Of a DNA stretch of 64,000 bases, positions 1-9,475 are shown one piece after another. The stretch is taken from NCBI GenBank assembly GCA_003343995.1, contig QAKE01000042.1, positions 8,932 through 72,931 of the forward strand. The letters are read 5' to 3'. Positions within the stretch are counted from its first letter, which is position 1. Each line of letters opens with the position of its first letter. A program made the position numbers and the translations under genes. The DNA is from Bacillota bacterium. Lineage in GTDB: Bacteria; Bacillota; Clostridia; Christensenellales; Borkfalkiaceae. The notes under the pieces are model-generated. The model was not told the origin of the DNA and searched no databases. It saw only the letters and a list, made by a program, of their open reading frames with translations.

Positions 1-1
1 C

Positions 2-160
2 TGCGCCTACGAAATGGGCGTGGCTAAGGATATTCAGCCGTTTATGAGTCTTTCGTTTCTCGCGCTGGTCGTCATTCCCGAGCTGAAAATCACCGACAGG
101 GGACTGTTCGACGTGGCGAAGTTCGGTTTCACTCCCATCGAGGCGGAGGATTTTGCGTAA
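2..160 (+). CDS. C-terminal end of an unidentified protein (truncated by window edge)
   Basis: An open frame enters at base 2 and ends at TAA 158-160, giving about 52 residues that finish in FGFTPIEAEDFA. Codon use matches the high-GC genes around it, so it looks like a real gene end. The fragment contains a hydrophobic patch (SLSFLALVVIP) followed by a charged stretch. I do not recognise the family from this fragment and assign no function. Confidence 0.6.
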   Translation, partial: CAYEMGVAKDIQPFMSLSFLALVVIPELKITDRGLFDVAKFGFTPIEAEDFA

Positions 161-211
161 ATTGCAAAACGGGCGGCGCGAAGTTTTTCGCACTGCCGCA
201 TCATAAAAAAT

Positions 212-234
212 AAGCCGCGGTAAAGCGGCGGCTT
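212..234. terminator. Possible weak terminator hairpin
   Basis: AAGCCGC (212-218) can pair with GCGGCTT (228-234). A competing GCCGC/GCGGC pairing also exists. An A-run lies on the left side (205-210), so the element would work as an intrinsic terminator on the minus strand; on the plus strand it has no T-tract. It sits directly before the AGGAGGG ribosome binding site of the next gene. Confidence 0.3.
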
Positions 235-246
235 GCAGGAGGGAAA

Positions 247-882
247 ATGTTCCGATCGATTGCGCGTATGCGCGAAATGAACCGTAAAGTAAACACGGCG
301 CGTTTGGCGGAAGAAAAAGACGAAGAGGGGCGGCTGCGGATCGACGTAACCGTTCGCAGGGACGACGGTTTTATTTCGCCCTTTTCCTACGGGGCGGAGC
401 CGGTCGTTTCTTCGGAAGTCGCCGAGTTTTTAGAGCAGAGCGTGCGCCCGAAACACGCGAAAAGCGAATTTCACTTGGTGCTGCACAGCGATGAGATCGA
501 CGGCGAAGAGCGGCGCGTTTATGCGGACGCCGTTCATAAATCGTTCATGCTGAAATTCATCGCGGAGCGTCAGAAATCGCGCAGGGATTGCCTTGTCGCG
601 TTCATCATGCTGCTATGCGGCGTATTGCTGCTTTCGGCGATGATCGCGTTGCGGTTTATCGGGGAAAACGCGGTGTTTTACGAAGTCGTCGATATTTTTG
701 CGTGGGTGTTTTTGTGGGAGGCGGCGGATATCTTTTTTCTGCAAAGAAAAATGTCGCATTGGCAGATGCATAAGTATATCGGTCTTTCCCGTTGCGAAAT
801 TTCCTACGTGCCGTTATCGGGAACGACTTCAGGCGACGGGCGGCACGACGCCGAAATTCCAGCCGACGAGCATAATCCATAA
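247..882 (+). CDS. Hypothetical two-pass membrane protein
   Basis: 211 residues. A charged N-terminal cytosolic-type segment (about 1-115) is followed by two predicted transmembrane helices, roughly residues 118-140 (rich in L/I/M/A) and 148-166 (containing IFAWVFLWEAADIFFL), then a short tail. The start is set by a good AGGAGGG at 238-244. The helix pair followed by a KMSHWQMHKY segment is seen in many uncharacterised Clostridia proteins, but I cannot name a family. Its last 54 bases overlap the 3' end of the convergent gene on the other strand. Function unknown. Confidence 0.6.
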   Translation: MFRSIARMREMNRKVNTARLAEEKDEEGRLRIDVTVRRDDGFISPFSYGAEPVVSSEVAEFLEQSVRPKHAKSEFHLVLHSDEIDGEERRVYADAVHKSFMLKFIAERQKSRRDCLVAFIMLLCGVLLLSAMIALRFIGENAVFYEVVDIFAWVFLWEAADIFFLQRKMSHWQMHKYIGLSRCEISYVPLSGTTSGDGRHDAEIPADEHNP

Positions 883-1137
883 AAATACCGTCAGCGCGCC
901 GAGCAGGGGCATCAGTATCATAAACCCGAGGCTTTTCAAACGGTATTTGAAAACGAACATGAACGCGTAAATCCCCGCCGCGCCGCCGAGCAGCGCCGCG
1001 AGCAGCAGTTTGCCGTCGCTCACGCGCTCTTCGGGATCGTCCGGATTTGCGTTTTTCTGAAATTTTAACAGCAGTATGCCGTATACGTTGATCGACGCGG
1101 TATACACGGCGGCGAGAACATAGCAGAGTGCCAGCAT
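829..1137 (-). CDS. DUF1294-like small membrane protein
   Basis: 102 residues with an N-terminal helix (LCYVLAAVYTASINVYGILL), a short polar loop (NPDDPEERVSDG), a helix beginning with LLLAALLGGAAGIYAFM, the FKYRLKS turn and a last helix (FMILMPLLGALTVFLWIML). The LLAALLGGAAG plus K-S/T-turn arrangement is the pattern of the DUF1294 family of small inner-membrane proteins, whose function is unknown. A strong AAAGGGGG precedes the ATG. Its 3' end overlaps the converging gene at 247-882 by 54 bp, so both frames are used there. Confidence 0.65.
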   Translation of the reverse strand: MLALCYVLAAVYTASINVYGILLLKFQKNANPDDPEERVSDGKLLLAALLGGAAGIYAFMFVFKYRLKSLGFMILMPLLGALTVFLWIMLVGWNFGVVPPVA

Positions 1138-1192
1138 AAATCCCCCTTTGGCGGTAATTTTACAATTAATATGCGTAAATCGAAAAAAAATA

Positions 1193-1221
1193 TAGACAAA
1201 CGCTGAAAATAATGCTAAAAT
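1193..1221 (+). promoter_or_regulatory. Promoter of nrdR
   Basis: TAGACA (1193-1198), a 17-nt spacer and TAAAAT (1216-1221) lie about 34 nt before the nrdR start codon. The region is AT-rich. No clear NrdR box pair was found here. Confidence 0.6.
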
Positions 1222-1254
1222 AAGAATAAATATAGAAAGAAAAGAGGAAAAACG

Positions 1255-1725
1255 ATGAAGTGCATGTATTGCGGATGTATGGAAAGCAAGGTGATCGACT
1301 CCCGTTCCACGGAAGAGGGCACGATCATCCGCCGTCGCAGGGAGTGCGTTTCCTGCGGCAGAAGGTTCACGACCTACGAAACGGTGGAAAATACGCCGGT
1401 GCTCGTCGTGAAAAACGGCGGCAACCGCCAGACGTTCGATCCCAACAAGGTGAAAAACGGCATTATCCGCGCCTGCGAAAAGCGCCCCGTGCCGATGTTT
1501 AAAATCGACAAGCTCGTGGACGATATCAGCAAGAAAGTGTACAATTCTCTCGATCAGGAGATCACCAGCAAGGAAATCGGCGAAATGGTGATGGACGGCT
1601 TGAAGGAAATCGACGAAGTCGCTTACGTGCGTTTCGCCTCGGTTTACCGTTCGTTTAAGGATATTTCCGCCTTTTTAAGCGAACTCGAAGAGATGGTCGG
1701 CGGAAAAAGAAACGGCGATAAATAA
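1255..1725 (+). CDS. nrdR: Transcriptional repressor NrdR
   Basis: 156 residues, the usual NrdR length. The N-terminal zinc ribbon is visible as C-x2-C (MKCMYCGC) and C-x2-C (ECVSCGRRFTTYE), with the basic stretch TIIRRRREC between them. It is followed by an ATP-cone domain (PVLVVKNGG, RQTFDPNKVKNGI, ACEKRPV). NrdR binds ATP/dATP and represses ribonucleotide reductase operons according to nucleotide pools. No nrd gene is adjacent here, so its targets lie outside the window. It has its own promoter and a strong terminator, so it appears to be monocistronic. Confidence 0.97.
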   Translation: MKCMYCGCMESKVIDSRSTEEGTIIRRRRECVSCGRRFTTYETVENTPVLVVKNGGNRQTFDPNKVKNGIIRACEKRPVPMFKIDKLVDDISKKVYNSLDQEITSKEIGEMVMDGLKEIDEVAYVRFASVYRSFKDISAFLSELEEMVGGKRNGDK

Positions 1726-1732
1726 CATAAAG

Positions 1733-1760
1733 AACGCGTGAAAGGGCACGCGTTTTTTTA
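1733..1760 (+). terminator. Intrinsic terminator after nrdR
   Basis: AACGCGTG (1733-1740) pairs with CACGCGTT (1747-1754) over a 6-nt loop and is followed by a T-run to 1760. Confidence 0.9.
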
Positions 1761-1794
1761 AATTGACTTTTCGCATTTTTTTGTGCGTCGGCGC

Positions 1795-1823
1795 TTGAAA
1801 AAATCGAGCGTTTATGATATAAT
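1795..1823 (+). promoter_or_regulatory. Promoter of the hydrogenase operon
   Basis: TTGAAA (1795-1800), a 17-nt spacer and a perfect TATAAT (1818-1823). Just downstream, CGGGCA (1833-1838) and TGTCCCG (1843-1849) form a short hairpin at the expected 5' end of the transcript. No consensus Rex operator is recognisable. Confidence 0.8.
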
Positions 1824-1870
1824 TAAAAATAACGGGCAAGATTGTCCCGCTACACGATTTGGAGGTCCGG

Positions 1871-2365
1871 ATGAGTAAAAAATGCACGGTTCCGTTCAAC
1901 GGAACCAAAGAACAGGAAAGCGAACTGCGCGGCGCGCTTTCTCAGTTGAAACATAAGGAAGGCGCGCTGATGGAGGCGTTGCAGACGGCGCAGGGGATTT
2001 ACGGTTATCTGCCCAAGGAAGTGCAGGCGATCGTCGCGGAAGAATTCGGCGTTTCTCTTTCGGAGGTGTACGGCGTTGCCACCTTTTATTCGCAGTTTTC
2101 CTTAATGCCCAAGGGCAAATACAAAATCGGCGTGTGTTTGGGCACGGCGTGCTACGTAAAGGGTTCCGGCGAGGTGCTCGCGCAGGTGGAAAAGCTCCTC
2201 GGCATAAGCGCGGGGGAAGTGACGCCCGACGGCAAGTTTTCCATCGACGCCACCCGTTGCATCGGCTGCTGCGGTTTGGCGCCCGTGATGACGGTGAACG
2301 ACGACGTTTACGGTAAGATCACGGCGGACGGCGTTGCCGCCGTTCTGGCAAAGTATAAGGACTGA
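1871..2365 (+). CDS. hydC: NAD-linked [FeFe] hydrogenase, NuoE-like [2Fe-2S] subunit (HydC type)
   Basis: 164 residues from ATG 1871. The frame is open from a TTG at 1859, but the GGAGGT ribosome binding site at 1861-1866 lies inside that extension, so 1871 is the start. An N-terminal helical segment precedes a thioredoxin-fold domain whose four cluster ligands are C89, C94 (C-x4-C) and C130, C134 (C-x3-C, in RCIGCCG). This subunit carries one [2Fe-2S] cluster next to the flavin subunit in trimeric hydrogenases related to complex I NuoE. It is first in a three-gene operon, 11 nt before the NuoF-like gene. Confidence 0.93.
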   Translation: MSKKCTVPFNGTKEQESELRGALSQLKHKEGALMEALQTAQGIYGYLPKEVQAIVAEEFGVSLSEVYGVATFYSQFSLMPKGKYKIGVCLGTACYVKGSGEVLAQVEKLLGISAGEVTPDGKFSIDATRCIGCCGLAPVMTVNDDVYGKITADGVAAVLAKYKD

Positions 2366-2376
2366 GGGGAAGAAAA

Positions 2377-4239
<1,863 letters not shown>

Positions 4240-4254
4240 GGGGAGTGAAATTTT

Positions 4255-5988
4255 ATGGTTAATCTGAAAATAAACGGCATCGACGTCAGCGTGCCGGAAG
4301 GCAGCACGATTTTAGAGGCGGCGAGAGAGGCGGGCATCCGCATTCCCACGCTGTGCTATATGAAGGAAATCAACGCCATCGGCGCGTGCCGCGTGTGCAT
4401 GGTGGAAGTGAAGGGGGCGCGCAGCATGGTTGCGGCGTGCGTGTATCCCGTGGCGGAGGGCATGGAGGTGACCACCGATTCCGATAAGGTCATCGCCGCC
4501 CGCAAAACCACGCTGGAGCTGATTTTATCCGATCATAACCGCGCGTGCTTATCGTGCTCGCGCAACTTGAACTGCGAATTGCAGGCGCTTTCCAAAGAAT
4601 ACGGCTGCGATGCGGTGAAATATCAAGGTGCGGTGAACGAAAGCGAAAAGGACGTTTCCACCGATTATCTCGTCAGGGATAACAGCAAGTGTATTCTCTG
4701 CCGCCGCTGCGTTGCGGCGTGCAAGGGGCAGGAAGTCGCCGTCATCGGCGCGACCGAGCGCGGATTTTCCACGAAGATCAGCTGCGCGTTCGACGAGGAT
4801 CTGGTCAATAATCCCTGCGTGGCTTGCGGACAGTGCATCAACGTGTGCCCGACGGGCGCCCTGCACGAAAAGGAAGAAATCGACGACGTGAAGGCGGCGC
4901 TTGCCGATCCCGAAAAGGTGGTCATCGTCGGCTGCGCGCCGGCGGTGCGCGCCGGTATCGGCGAAGAATTCGGCTACCCCATCGGCACCAACGTGGAGGG
5001 CAAGCTCGCGACCGCGCTCAAGCGGATCGGTTTCGATAAGGTGTTCGACGTAAACTTCGCCGCCGACGTAACCATTATGGAAGAGTCCGCGGAGCTTTTG
5101 GAACGCATCGAAAAGGGCGGCAAACTGCCGCTGATCACCAGCTGTTCGCCGGGGTGGATCCGCTATATGGAGTTTTATTATCCCGAACTCATGGAAAACG
5201 TCAGCTCCTGCAAGAGCCCGCAGCAGATGTTCGGCGCGCTCATTAAAACCTATTACGCGGAAAAGAACAACATCGATCCCAAAAATATCTTCGTCGTTTC
5301 CATCATGCCCTGCGTGGCGAAAAAGTTTGAAAAGACGAGGGAATACGAAAACGCGTCGGGTTATCCCGATATCGACGCGTCGCTCACGACGAGAGAGCTT
5401 GCAAAACTCATCAAGGAAAAGGGCATTTTGTTCAACTATCTGCCCGACGGCGTCATGGACAACCCGATGGGCGAGTTTTCCGGCGCGGGCGTCATCTTCG
5501 GCGCGACGGGCGGCGTGATGGAGGCGGCGCTCCGCACGGCGGTGGAAAAGATCACCGGCGAAACGCTCGGCAAGCTGGATTTCACGGAAGTGCGCGGCAT
5601 GGACGGCATCAAGGAGGCGAGCTACAACGTCGGCGGTCTCAACGTGAAGGTCGCCGTGGCGAGCGGGCTTTCCAACGCCAAGGTGCTTTGCGATAAGATC
5701 AAAAACGGCGAGGCGGATTATCAGTTCGTGGAAATTATGTGCTGCCCCGGCGGCTGCGTGAACGGCGGCGGACAGCCGATTTTGGATACCTATACCCGCA
5801 GGGAAGTGGATTACAAAATGCTGCGCGCCAAGGCGCTTTACGACGAGGATCAGGCGAAAGTCATCCGCAAGAGCCACGAAAACCCCATGGTGAAGGATAT
5901 TTACGAAAATTATCTCGGAAAGCCCGCCGGTCATAAGGCGCACGAGCTGTTGCATACGAAATACGTGAAGAGAAACAAATACGAATAG
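4255..5988 (+). CDS. hydA: [FeFe] hydrogenase catalytic subunit (HydA type, group A3-like)
   Basis: 577 residues. N-terminal [2Fe-2S] domain (Cys motifs from about 35), a His-Cys3 [4Fe-4S] motif (DHNRACLSCSRNLNC), a 2x[4Fe-4S] ferredoxin (CILCRRCVAAC, CVACGQCINVC), then the H-cluster domain. L1 reads TSCSPGW (C297, S298) instead of TSCCPGW, L2 is MPCVAKKFE (C353), and L3 is EIMCCPGGCVNGGGQP (C497, C501). A short SSU-like tail is present. It reduces protons to H2 or the reverse in the cytoplasm. With the NuoE- and NuoF-like partners it forms the H2-evolving sink for NADH and ferredoxin. No maturase genes (hydEFG) are in the window. Confidence 0.96.
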   Translation: MVNLKINGIDVSVPEGSTILEAAREAGIRIPTLCYMKEINAIGACRVCMVEVKGARSMVAACVYPVAEGMEVTTDSDKVIAARKTTLELILSDHNRACLSCSRNLNCELQALSKEYGCDAVKYQGAVNESEKDVSTDYLVRDNSKCILCRRCVAACKGQEVAVIGATERGFSTKISCAFDEDLVNNPCVACGQCINVCPTGALHEKEEIDDVKAALADPEKVVIVGCAPAVRAGIGEEFGYPIGTNVEGKLATALKRIGFDKVFDVNFAADVTIMEESAELLERIEKGGKLPLITSCSPGWIRYMEFYYPELMENVSSCKSPQQMFGALIKTYYAEKNNIDPKNIFVVSIMPCVAKKFEKTREYENASGYPDIDASLTTRELAKLIKEKGILFNYLPDGVMDNPMGEFSGAGVIFGATGGVMEAALRTAVEKITGETLGKLDFTEVRGMDGIKEASYNVGGLNVKVAVASGLSNAKVLCDKIKNGEADYQFVEIMCCPGGCVNGGGQPILDTYTRREVDYKMLRAKALYDEDQAKVIRKSHENPMVKDIYENYLGKPAGHKAHELLHTKYVKRNKYE

Positions 5989-6001
5989 ACCTTTTATTCG
6001 G

Positions 6002-6030
6002 GCGCGCAAATTTATTTTGCGCGCTTTTTT
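6002..6030 (+). terminator. Intrinsic terminator of the hydrogenase operon
   Basis: GCGCGCAAA (6002-6010) pairs perfectly with TTTGCGCGC (6016-6024) over a 5-nt loop and is followed by six T and further T-rich sequence to 6040. Confidence 0.93.
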
Positions 6031-6051
6031 ATATTTTTTTGCATTTTAATA

Positions 6052-6080
6052 TTGACAAGCATAGAATGATATAGTATCAT
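6052..6080 (+). promoter_or_regulatory. Promoter of the lipoprotein gene
   Basis: Perfect TTGACA (6052-6057), a 17-nt spacer and TATCAT (6075-6080). An AAGGAG ribosome binding site follows at 6088-6093. Confidence 0.8.
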
Positions 6081-6100
6081 AAAGAAAAAGGAGATTTATC

Positions 6101-6958
6101 ATGAAGAAATTTTTGGCGGCGGGGCTTGCGCTCATCGTGTGTTTTGCGGTGCTTTTCACCGGTTGCAGGGGCAGCGAGTTTACGGGGAATTACAATACCG
6201 AACTGACGGCGGAGGCGCTGGAAGAAAAGGTTTCCGGTTTATCGCTCGATGATATCGATCAGGCGGAACAGAGCGAGGTTTCCGGTTATCGCATGACGTT
6301 CAATACCGATATGAAGGTTATCGCGAAAGTGGACGATAAGACAAACGAAACGAAGATGAGGTGCAACGGCGACGTACGGTATACCTTCGGCGAAACGGGG
6401 CTTTCGATGTTTAGCAAGGTACAGATGAACATGAAGGACACGGAGGGCAAAACCGAAATTTGTTACGTGGACGGCGTGTTGTACTCCAAGACCAGCGGAA
6501 AAACCAACGGCGTTCCCTTCGACGAAAAAGTAAAAGCGGAAATGCCCGAGCTCGATTACGGCATCTCCGATACCGAGGCGACGGCGATCGACATCGACGA
6601 GCTCATCGAAGCGGTGCGTGCGGGCGGCGCGAAAGCGTACGTGGAGGCTTCGGACGCCAATAAAATCAAAATCGTGCTGGACGCGAAGGAACTTCTGAAG
6701 GAAATCAGCGGAAATCTCGGCAGCATAATGGCGGGCGCGGAACTCGAGGCGAGCGAGTGCGTTGCGGAAGCGTATATCCGTTTGAACGACAGCGGCGCGC
6801 TCGTCGGCTATAAAATGAGCGTCAAGCTGAAGGCGGGGGTAACCGTCGCCGATATGGGCTCGGTTTCCTTAGACGTCAAGCTGAACACGATCCTTACCGA
6901 ATTTAACGGCAAGATCAACGCGCCTTCCGATGCGGACAGCTATGTGTACGGCGATTAA
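6101..6958 (+). CDS. Secreted lipoprotein of unknown function
   Basis: 285 residues with a signal peptide and lipobox LFTGC (lipid-modified Cys22). The mature part is acidic and rich in alternating hydrophobic strands (for example MRCNGDVRYTFGE and KTEICYVDGVLYSKTSG). That layout resembles LolA/LppX-like beta-sheet lipoproteins, but the resemblance is only of fold type. It is probably anchored on the outer face of the cytoplasmic membrane. It has its own promoter and a bidirectional terminator, so it is monocistronic. No catalytic motif was seen. Confidence 0.75.
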   Translation: MKKFLAAGLALIVCFAVLFTGCRGSEFTGNYNTELTAEALEEKVSGLSLDDIDQAEQSEVSGYRMTFNTDMKVIAKVDDKTNETKMRCNGDVRYTFGETGLSMFSKVQMNMKDTEGKTEICYVDGVLYSKTSGKTNGVPFDEKVKAEMPELDYGISDTEATAIDIDELIEAVRAGGAKAYVEASDANKIKIVLDAKELLKEISGNLGSIMAGAELEASECVAEAYIRLNDSGALVGYKMSVKLKAGVTVADMGSVSLDVKLNTILTEFNGKINAPSDADSYVYGD

Positions 6959-6977
6959 ACTTTAATCTGCGATGAAA

Positions 6978-7014
6978 AAAACGCCCTCGCGAGTTAGCGC
7001 GGGGGCGTTTTCTG
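6978..7014. terminator. Bidirectional terminator between lipoprotein gene and serA
   Basis: A stem of about 13 bp (6978-6990 with 6998-7010, one G-T pair) has an A-run on the left and a T-run on the right. It lies between two convergent genes and can serve both. Confidence 0.85.
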
Positions 7015-7027
7015 TTTTCTTGAATGT

Positions 7028-8188
7028 TCAGCGGATTTCGCGAACCTTATACACGCCGTCGATGGCGGCGATCTGTTTCAGTATTTTTTCGTTCGCTTCG
7101 GAGGCGATGTCCAAAATGGTGTAGGCATTTTCGCCCTTGTTCTTGTTTTCAAAATTTTCGATGTTGATGTTATCCTGCGCGAGAATGGAAGAGATCTGCG
7201 CGATCATGTTCTTCTGGTTTTTATGCAGCACGGAAATTCTGAAGGGCGTGCACCGCGCCGAAGAGCAGGCGGGGAAATTCACGCTGTTGACGATGTTGCC
7301 GTTTTCGATATAATCGACGAGCTGTTTCGCCGCCATCACCGCGCAGTTGTCCTCCGCTTCCGGCGTGGATGCGCCGAGATGGGGGAAGCACAGCACGTTT
7401 TCCTTGCCGATGAGTTTTTCGCAGGGGAAGTCGCAAACGTATTTGGCAAGTTTGCCGCTCGCCACCGCTTCCAGAACGTCGTCGTTGTTCACGAGCTCGC
7501 CGCGCGCCATGTTCAGGAGCACCGCGCCGTTTTTCATTTTTGCGAAAAAGTCCTTGTTCAAAAATCCCTTGTTGTCGGAAAGCAGGGGGACGTGTACCGT
7601 CACGTAGTCCGCCGCGGCGATTTCGTCGAGCGTCTGCACGCGGTGCACCTTGCGCGTTAAAGAGAGCGCGTTTTCCACCGAAAGGTAGGGGTCGTAGCCC
7701 AGCACCTTCATGCCGATGGCCTCGGTGGCGTTGGCGACCTGCGCGCCGATCGCGCCCAGCCCGATGATGCCGATGGTTTTGCCTTTCAGTTCGTGTCCGA
7801 CGAAATTCTTCTTGCCTTTTTCCACCAGCTTGGGGATTTCATCGCCCTTGTCGGCGATGCTGTTCACCCACTCCAGCGATTCCGCCAGCTTTCTGCCGCT
7901 GGCGAACAGCGCCGCGAGCACGAGCTCCTTAACGGCGTTGGCGTTGGCGCCGGGGGTGTTGAATACGACGACGCCCTTCTGCGCGTAAACGTCGGAGGGG
8001 ATATTGTTGGTGCCCGCGCCCGCCCGCGCTACCGCGAGCACGCTTTCGGGCAGATCGTATTCGTGCATGGAAAAACTCCTCAGCATGATGCCGACGGGGT
8101 TTTCCGCGTTATCCGTTACGCGGTAATCGGCGGGGAACATTTCGTTCGCCACGTCGCTGATCGCATTGAGTTTCAAAACGTTTTTCAT
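7028..8188 (-). CDS. serA: D-3-phosphoglycerate dehydrogenase
   Basis: 386 residues. The D-isomer 2-hydroxyacid dehydrogenase fold shows the NAD-binding GIIGLGAIGAQVA, the Arg motif NMARGELV, and the catalytic His in FPHLGAST. A C-terminal ACT domain (about 315-386, ISVLHKNQKNMIAQI onward) is the usual serine-sensing module. This is the short form, without the intervening domain of the approximately 530-residue enzymes. It oxidises 3-phosphoglycerate to 3-phosphohydroxypyruvate, the first step of serine synthesis. It lies 19 nt after serC, so the pair is transcribed serC-serA. Confidence 0.95.
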   Translation of the reverse strand: MKNVLKLNAISDVANEMFPADYRVTDNAENPVGIMLRSFSMHEYDLPESVLAVARAGAGTNNIPSDVYAQKGVVVFNTPGANANAVKELVLAALFASGRKLAESLEWVNSIADKGDEIPKLVEKGKKNFVGHELKGKTIGIIGLGAIGAQVANATEAIGMKVLGYDPYLSVENALSLTRKVHRVQTLDEIAAADYVTVHVPLLSDNKGFLNKDFFAKMKNGAVLLNMARGELVNNDDVLEAVASGKLAKYVCDFPCEKLIGKENVLCFPHLGASTPEAEDNCAVMAAKQLVDYIENGNIVNSVNFPACSSARCTPFRISVLHKNQKNMIAQISSILAQDNINIENFENKNKGENAYTILDIASEANEKILKQIAAIDGVYKVREIR

Positions 8189-8207
8189 AAGGACTCCTTT
8201 GCCGGAA

Positions 8208-9281
8208 TTATTTATTTTCCAGCTCGAATTTTTTCATGAATTCCACAAGGGCTTTCACACCGTCCACGGGCATGGCGTTGTAAATGGAGGCGCGCATGCC
8301 GCCGACGAGACGGTGACCTTTTAAGGAAACCAACCCGTTCGCCGTAGCTTCTTTCACGAATTTCGCGTCGAGTTCCTCGCTGCCCGTCACGAAGGGCACG
8401 TTCATCAAGGAACGGTCGGGTTTGTTGACGTGGTTTTTATAAAGCGCGGAAGAATCGATGAAATCGTACAGCATTTTCGCCTTGTATTCGTTTACTTCCT
8501 GCATCGCCTTCACGCCGCCGAGTTTTTTCAGTCTGCGGAGCACCAGCAGCGCCATGTAGATGGGGAAGCACGGCGGGGTGTTGTAAAGGCTGTCGTTTTT
8601 ATCCTGAATGTCGTAGCGCAGCATGGTGGGGCAGATATCCCTGTGCTTGCCCAAAAGCGAACGCTTTACGATGACGATGGTCACGCCCGCGGGCGCGATG
8701 TTCTTCTGCGCGCCGGCATAGATGAGCCCGAATTTGCCGACGTCCACGACCTCGCTCAAAATATTGCTGCTCATGTCGGTGACGAGAGGGGCGGAGCAAA
8801 CGGGAAGTTCGGTAAAGCGCGTGCCGAAAATCGTGTTGTTGGACGTCATGTGCACATAGTCGATGCCGTTGCGGAACTTCACGTTCTTCATGTCGGGGAT
8901 ATAGGTGAAGTTCTTATCCTTGGAGGATGCCGCGATGGCGGCGTCGCCGTATTTCGTCGCCTCTTCCTGCGCTTTTCCCGCGAAGTTGCCGGTAACGATA
9001 TAGTCGGCTTTGCCGTTGACCATCAAATTGAGGGGCACCGCCGCAAACTGCTGGGACGCGCCGCCCTGTACGAAGAGCACCGCATAATCGTCGGGAATAT
9101 TCATGAGTTCGCGCAGCAGCGCCTGCGCCTCCTCGTTCACCGCCATAAAGGGCTTGGAACGGTGGCTCATTTCCGTGATGGACATGCCCGTGCCGTTATA
9201 ATCGAGAAATTCTCTCTGCGCCTCTTCCAAAACGTCTACGGGGAGGGTGGAAGGCCCCGCCGCAAAATTGTAAACACGCAT
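8208..9281 (-). CDS. serC: Phosphoserine aminotransferase
   Basis: 357 residues from the ATG at 9281-9279, chosen because an AAGGAGT site (9292-9298) lies just upstream and the protein then starts with the family-typical MRVYNFAAGPSTLP. The frame is open 69 nt further upstream. PLP-enzyme signatures include the oxyanion/phosphate motif GGASQQFAAVPLNL and the Schiff-base Lys in AGAQKNIAPAG. It converts 3-phosphohydroxypyruvate and glutamate to phosphoserine. First gene of the serC-serA operon; no serB is present here. Confidence 0.96.
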   Translation of the reverse strand: MRVYNFAAGPSTLPVDVLEEAQREFLDYNGTGMSITEMSHRSKPFMAVNEEAQALLRELMNIPDDYAVLFVQGGASQQFAAVPLNLMVNGKADYIVTGNFAGKAQEEATKYGDAAIAASSKDKNFTYIPDMKNVKFRNGIDYVHMTSNNTIFGTRFTELPVCSAPLVTDMSSNILSEVVDVGKFGLIYAGAQKNIAPAGVTIVIVKRSLLGKHRDICPTMLRYDIQDKNDSLYNTPPCFPIYMALLVLRRLKKLGGVKAMQEVNEYKAKMLYDFIDSSALYKNHVNKPDRSLMNVPFVTGSEELDAKFVKEATANGLVSLKGHRLVGGMRASIYNAMPVDGVKALVEFMKKFELENK

Positions 9282-9317
9282 AATATATACACTCCTTGCA
9301 ATTTTCAATTCGCAATC

Positions 9318-9346
9318 ATTATACAATAAAGAAAAAAAATATACAA
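9318..9346 (-). promoter_or_regulatory. Promoter of serC-serA
   Basis: On the minus strand TTGTAT (9346-9341), a 17-nt spacer and perfect TATAAT (9323-9318), 37 nt before the serC start codon. It is divergent to the RNase J promoter. Confidence 0.75.
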
Positions 9347-9402
9347 GCAAAACGGCGGGAAAACGCTAATTTTGTCAATTAAAATTTAATAGGGGCAAAG
9401 CG

Positions 9403-9431
9403 TTTACTTTCCGCGCGTTTTGGTATATAAT
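9403..9431 (+). promoter_or_regulatory. Promoter of the RNase J operon
   Basis: TTTACT (9403-9408), a 17-nt spacer and perfect TATAAT (9426-9431). The leader contains TGTTA-N4-TAACA at about 9448-9461. Confidence 0.75.
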
Positions 9432-9475
9432 AGATACGGAAAAGTTTGTTAATAGTAACATAAAAAGGAAAAATA

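Noticed and set aside
1833..1849. Inverted repeat CGGGCA/TGTCCCG in the hydrogenase leader taken as a possible operator
   Set aside because: Only six pairs with a bulge, with no resemblance to a known regulator site; it could be a simple 5' stem.
4549..6009. 486-codon open frame on the minus strand opposite the hydrogenase gene
   Set aside because: It is a shadow of high-GC codon bias; the plus strand codes a complete [FeFe] hydrogenase, and the antisense product is a His/Arg/Ala-rich sequence with no domain or ribosome binding site.
9446..9463. TTGTTAATAGTAACA resembling a Rex operator
   Set aside because: The half-sites are four bases apart where the Rex consensus needs a longer centre, and it lies in the leader of RNase J, an unlikely Rex target.
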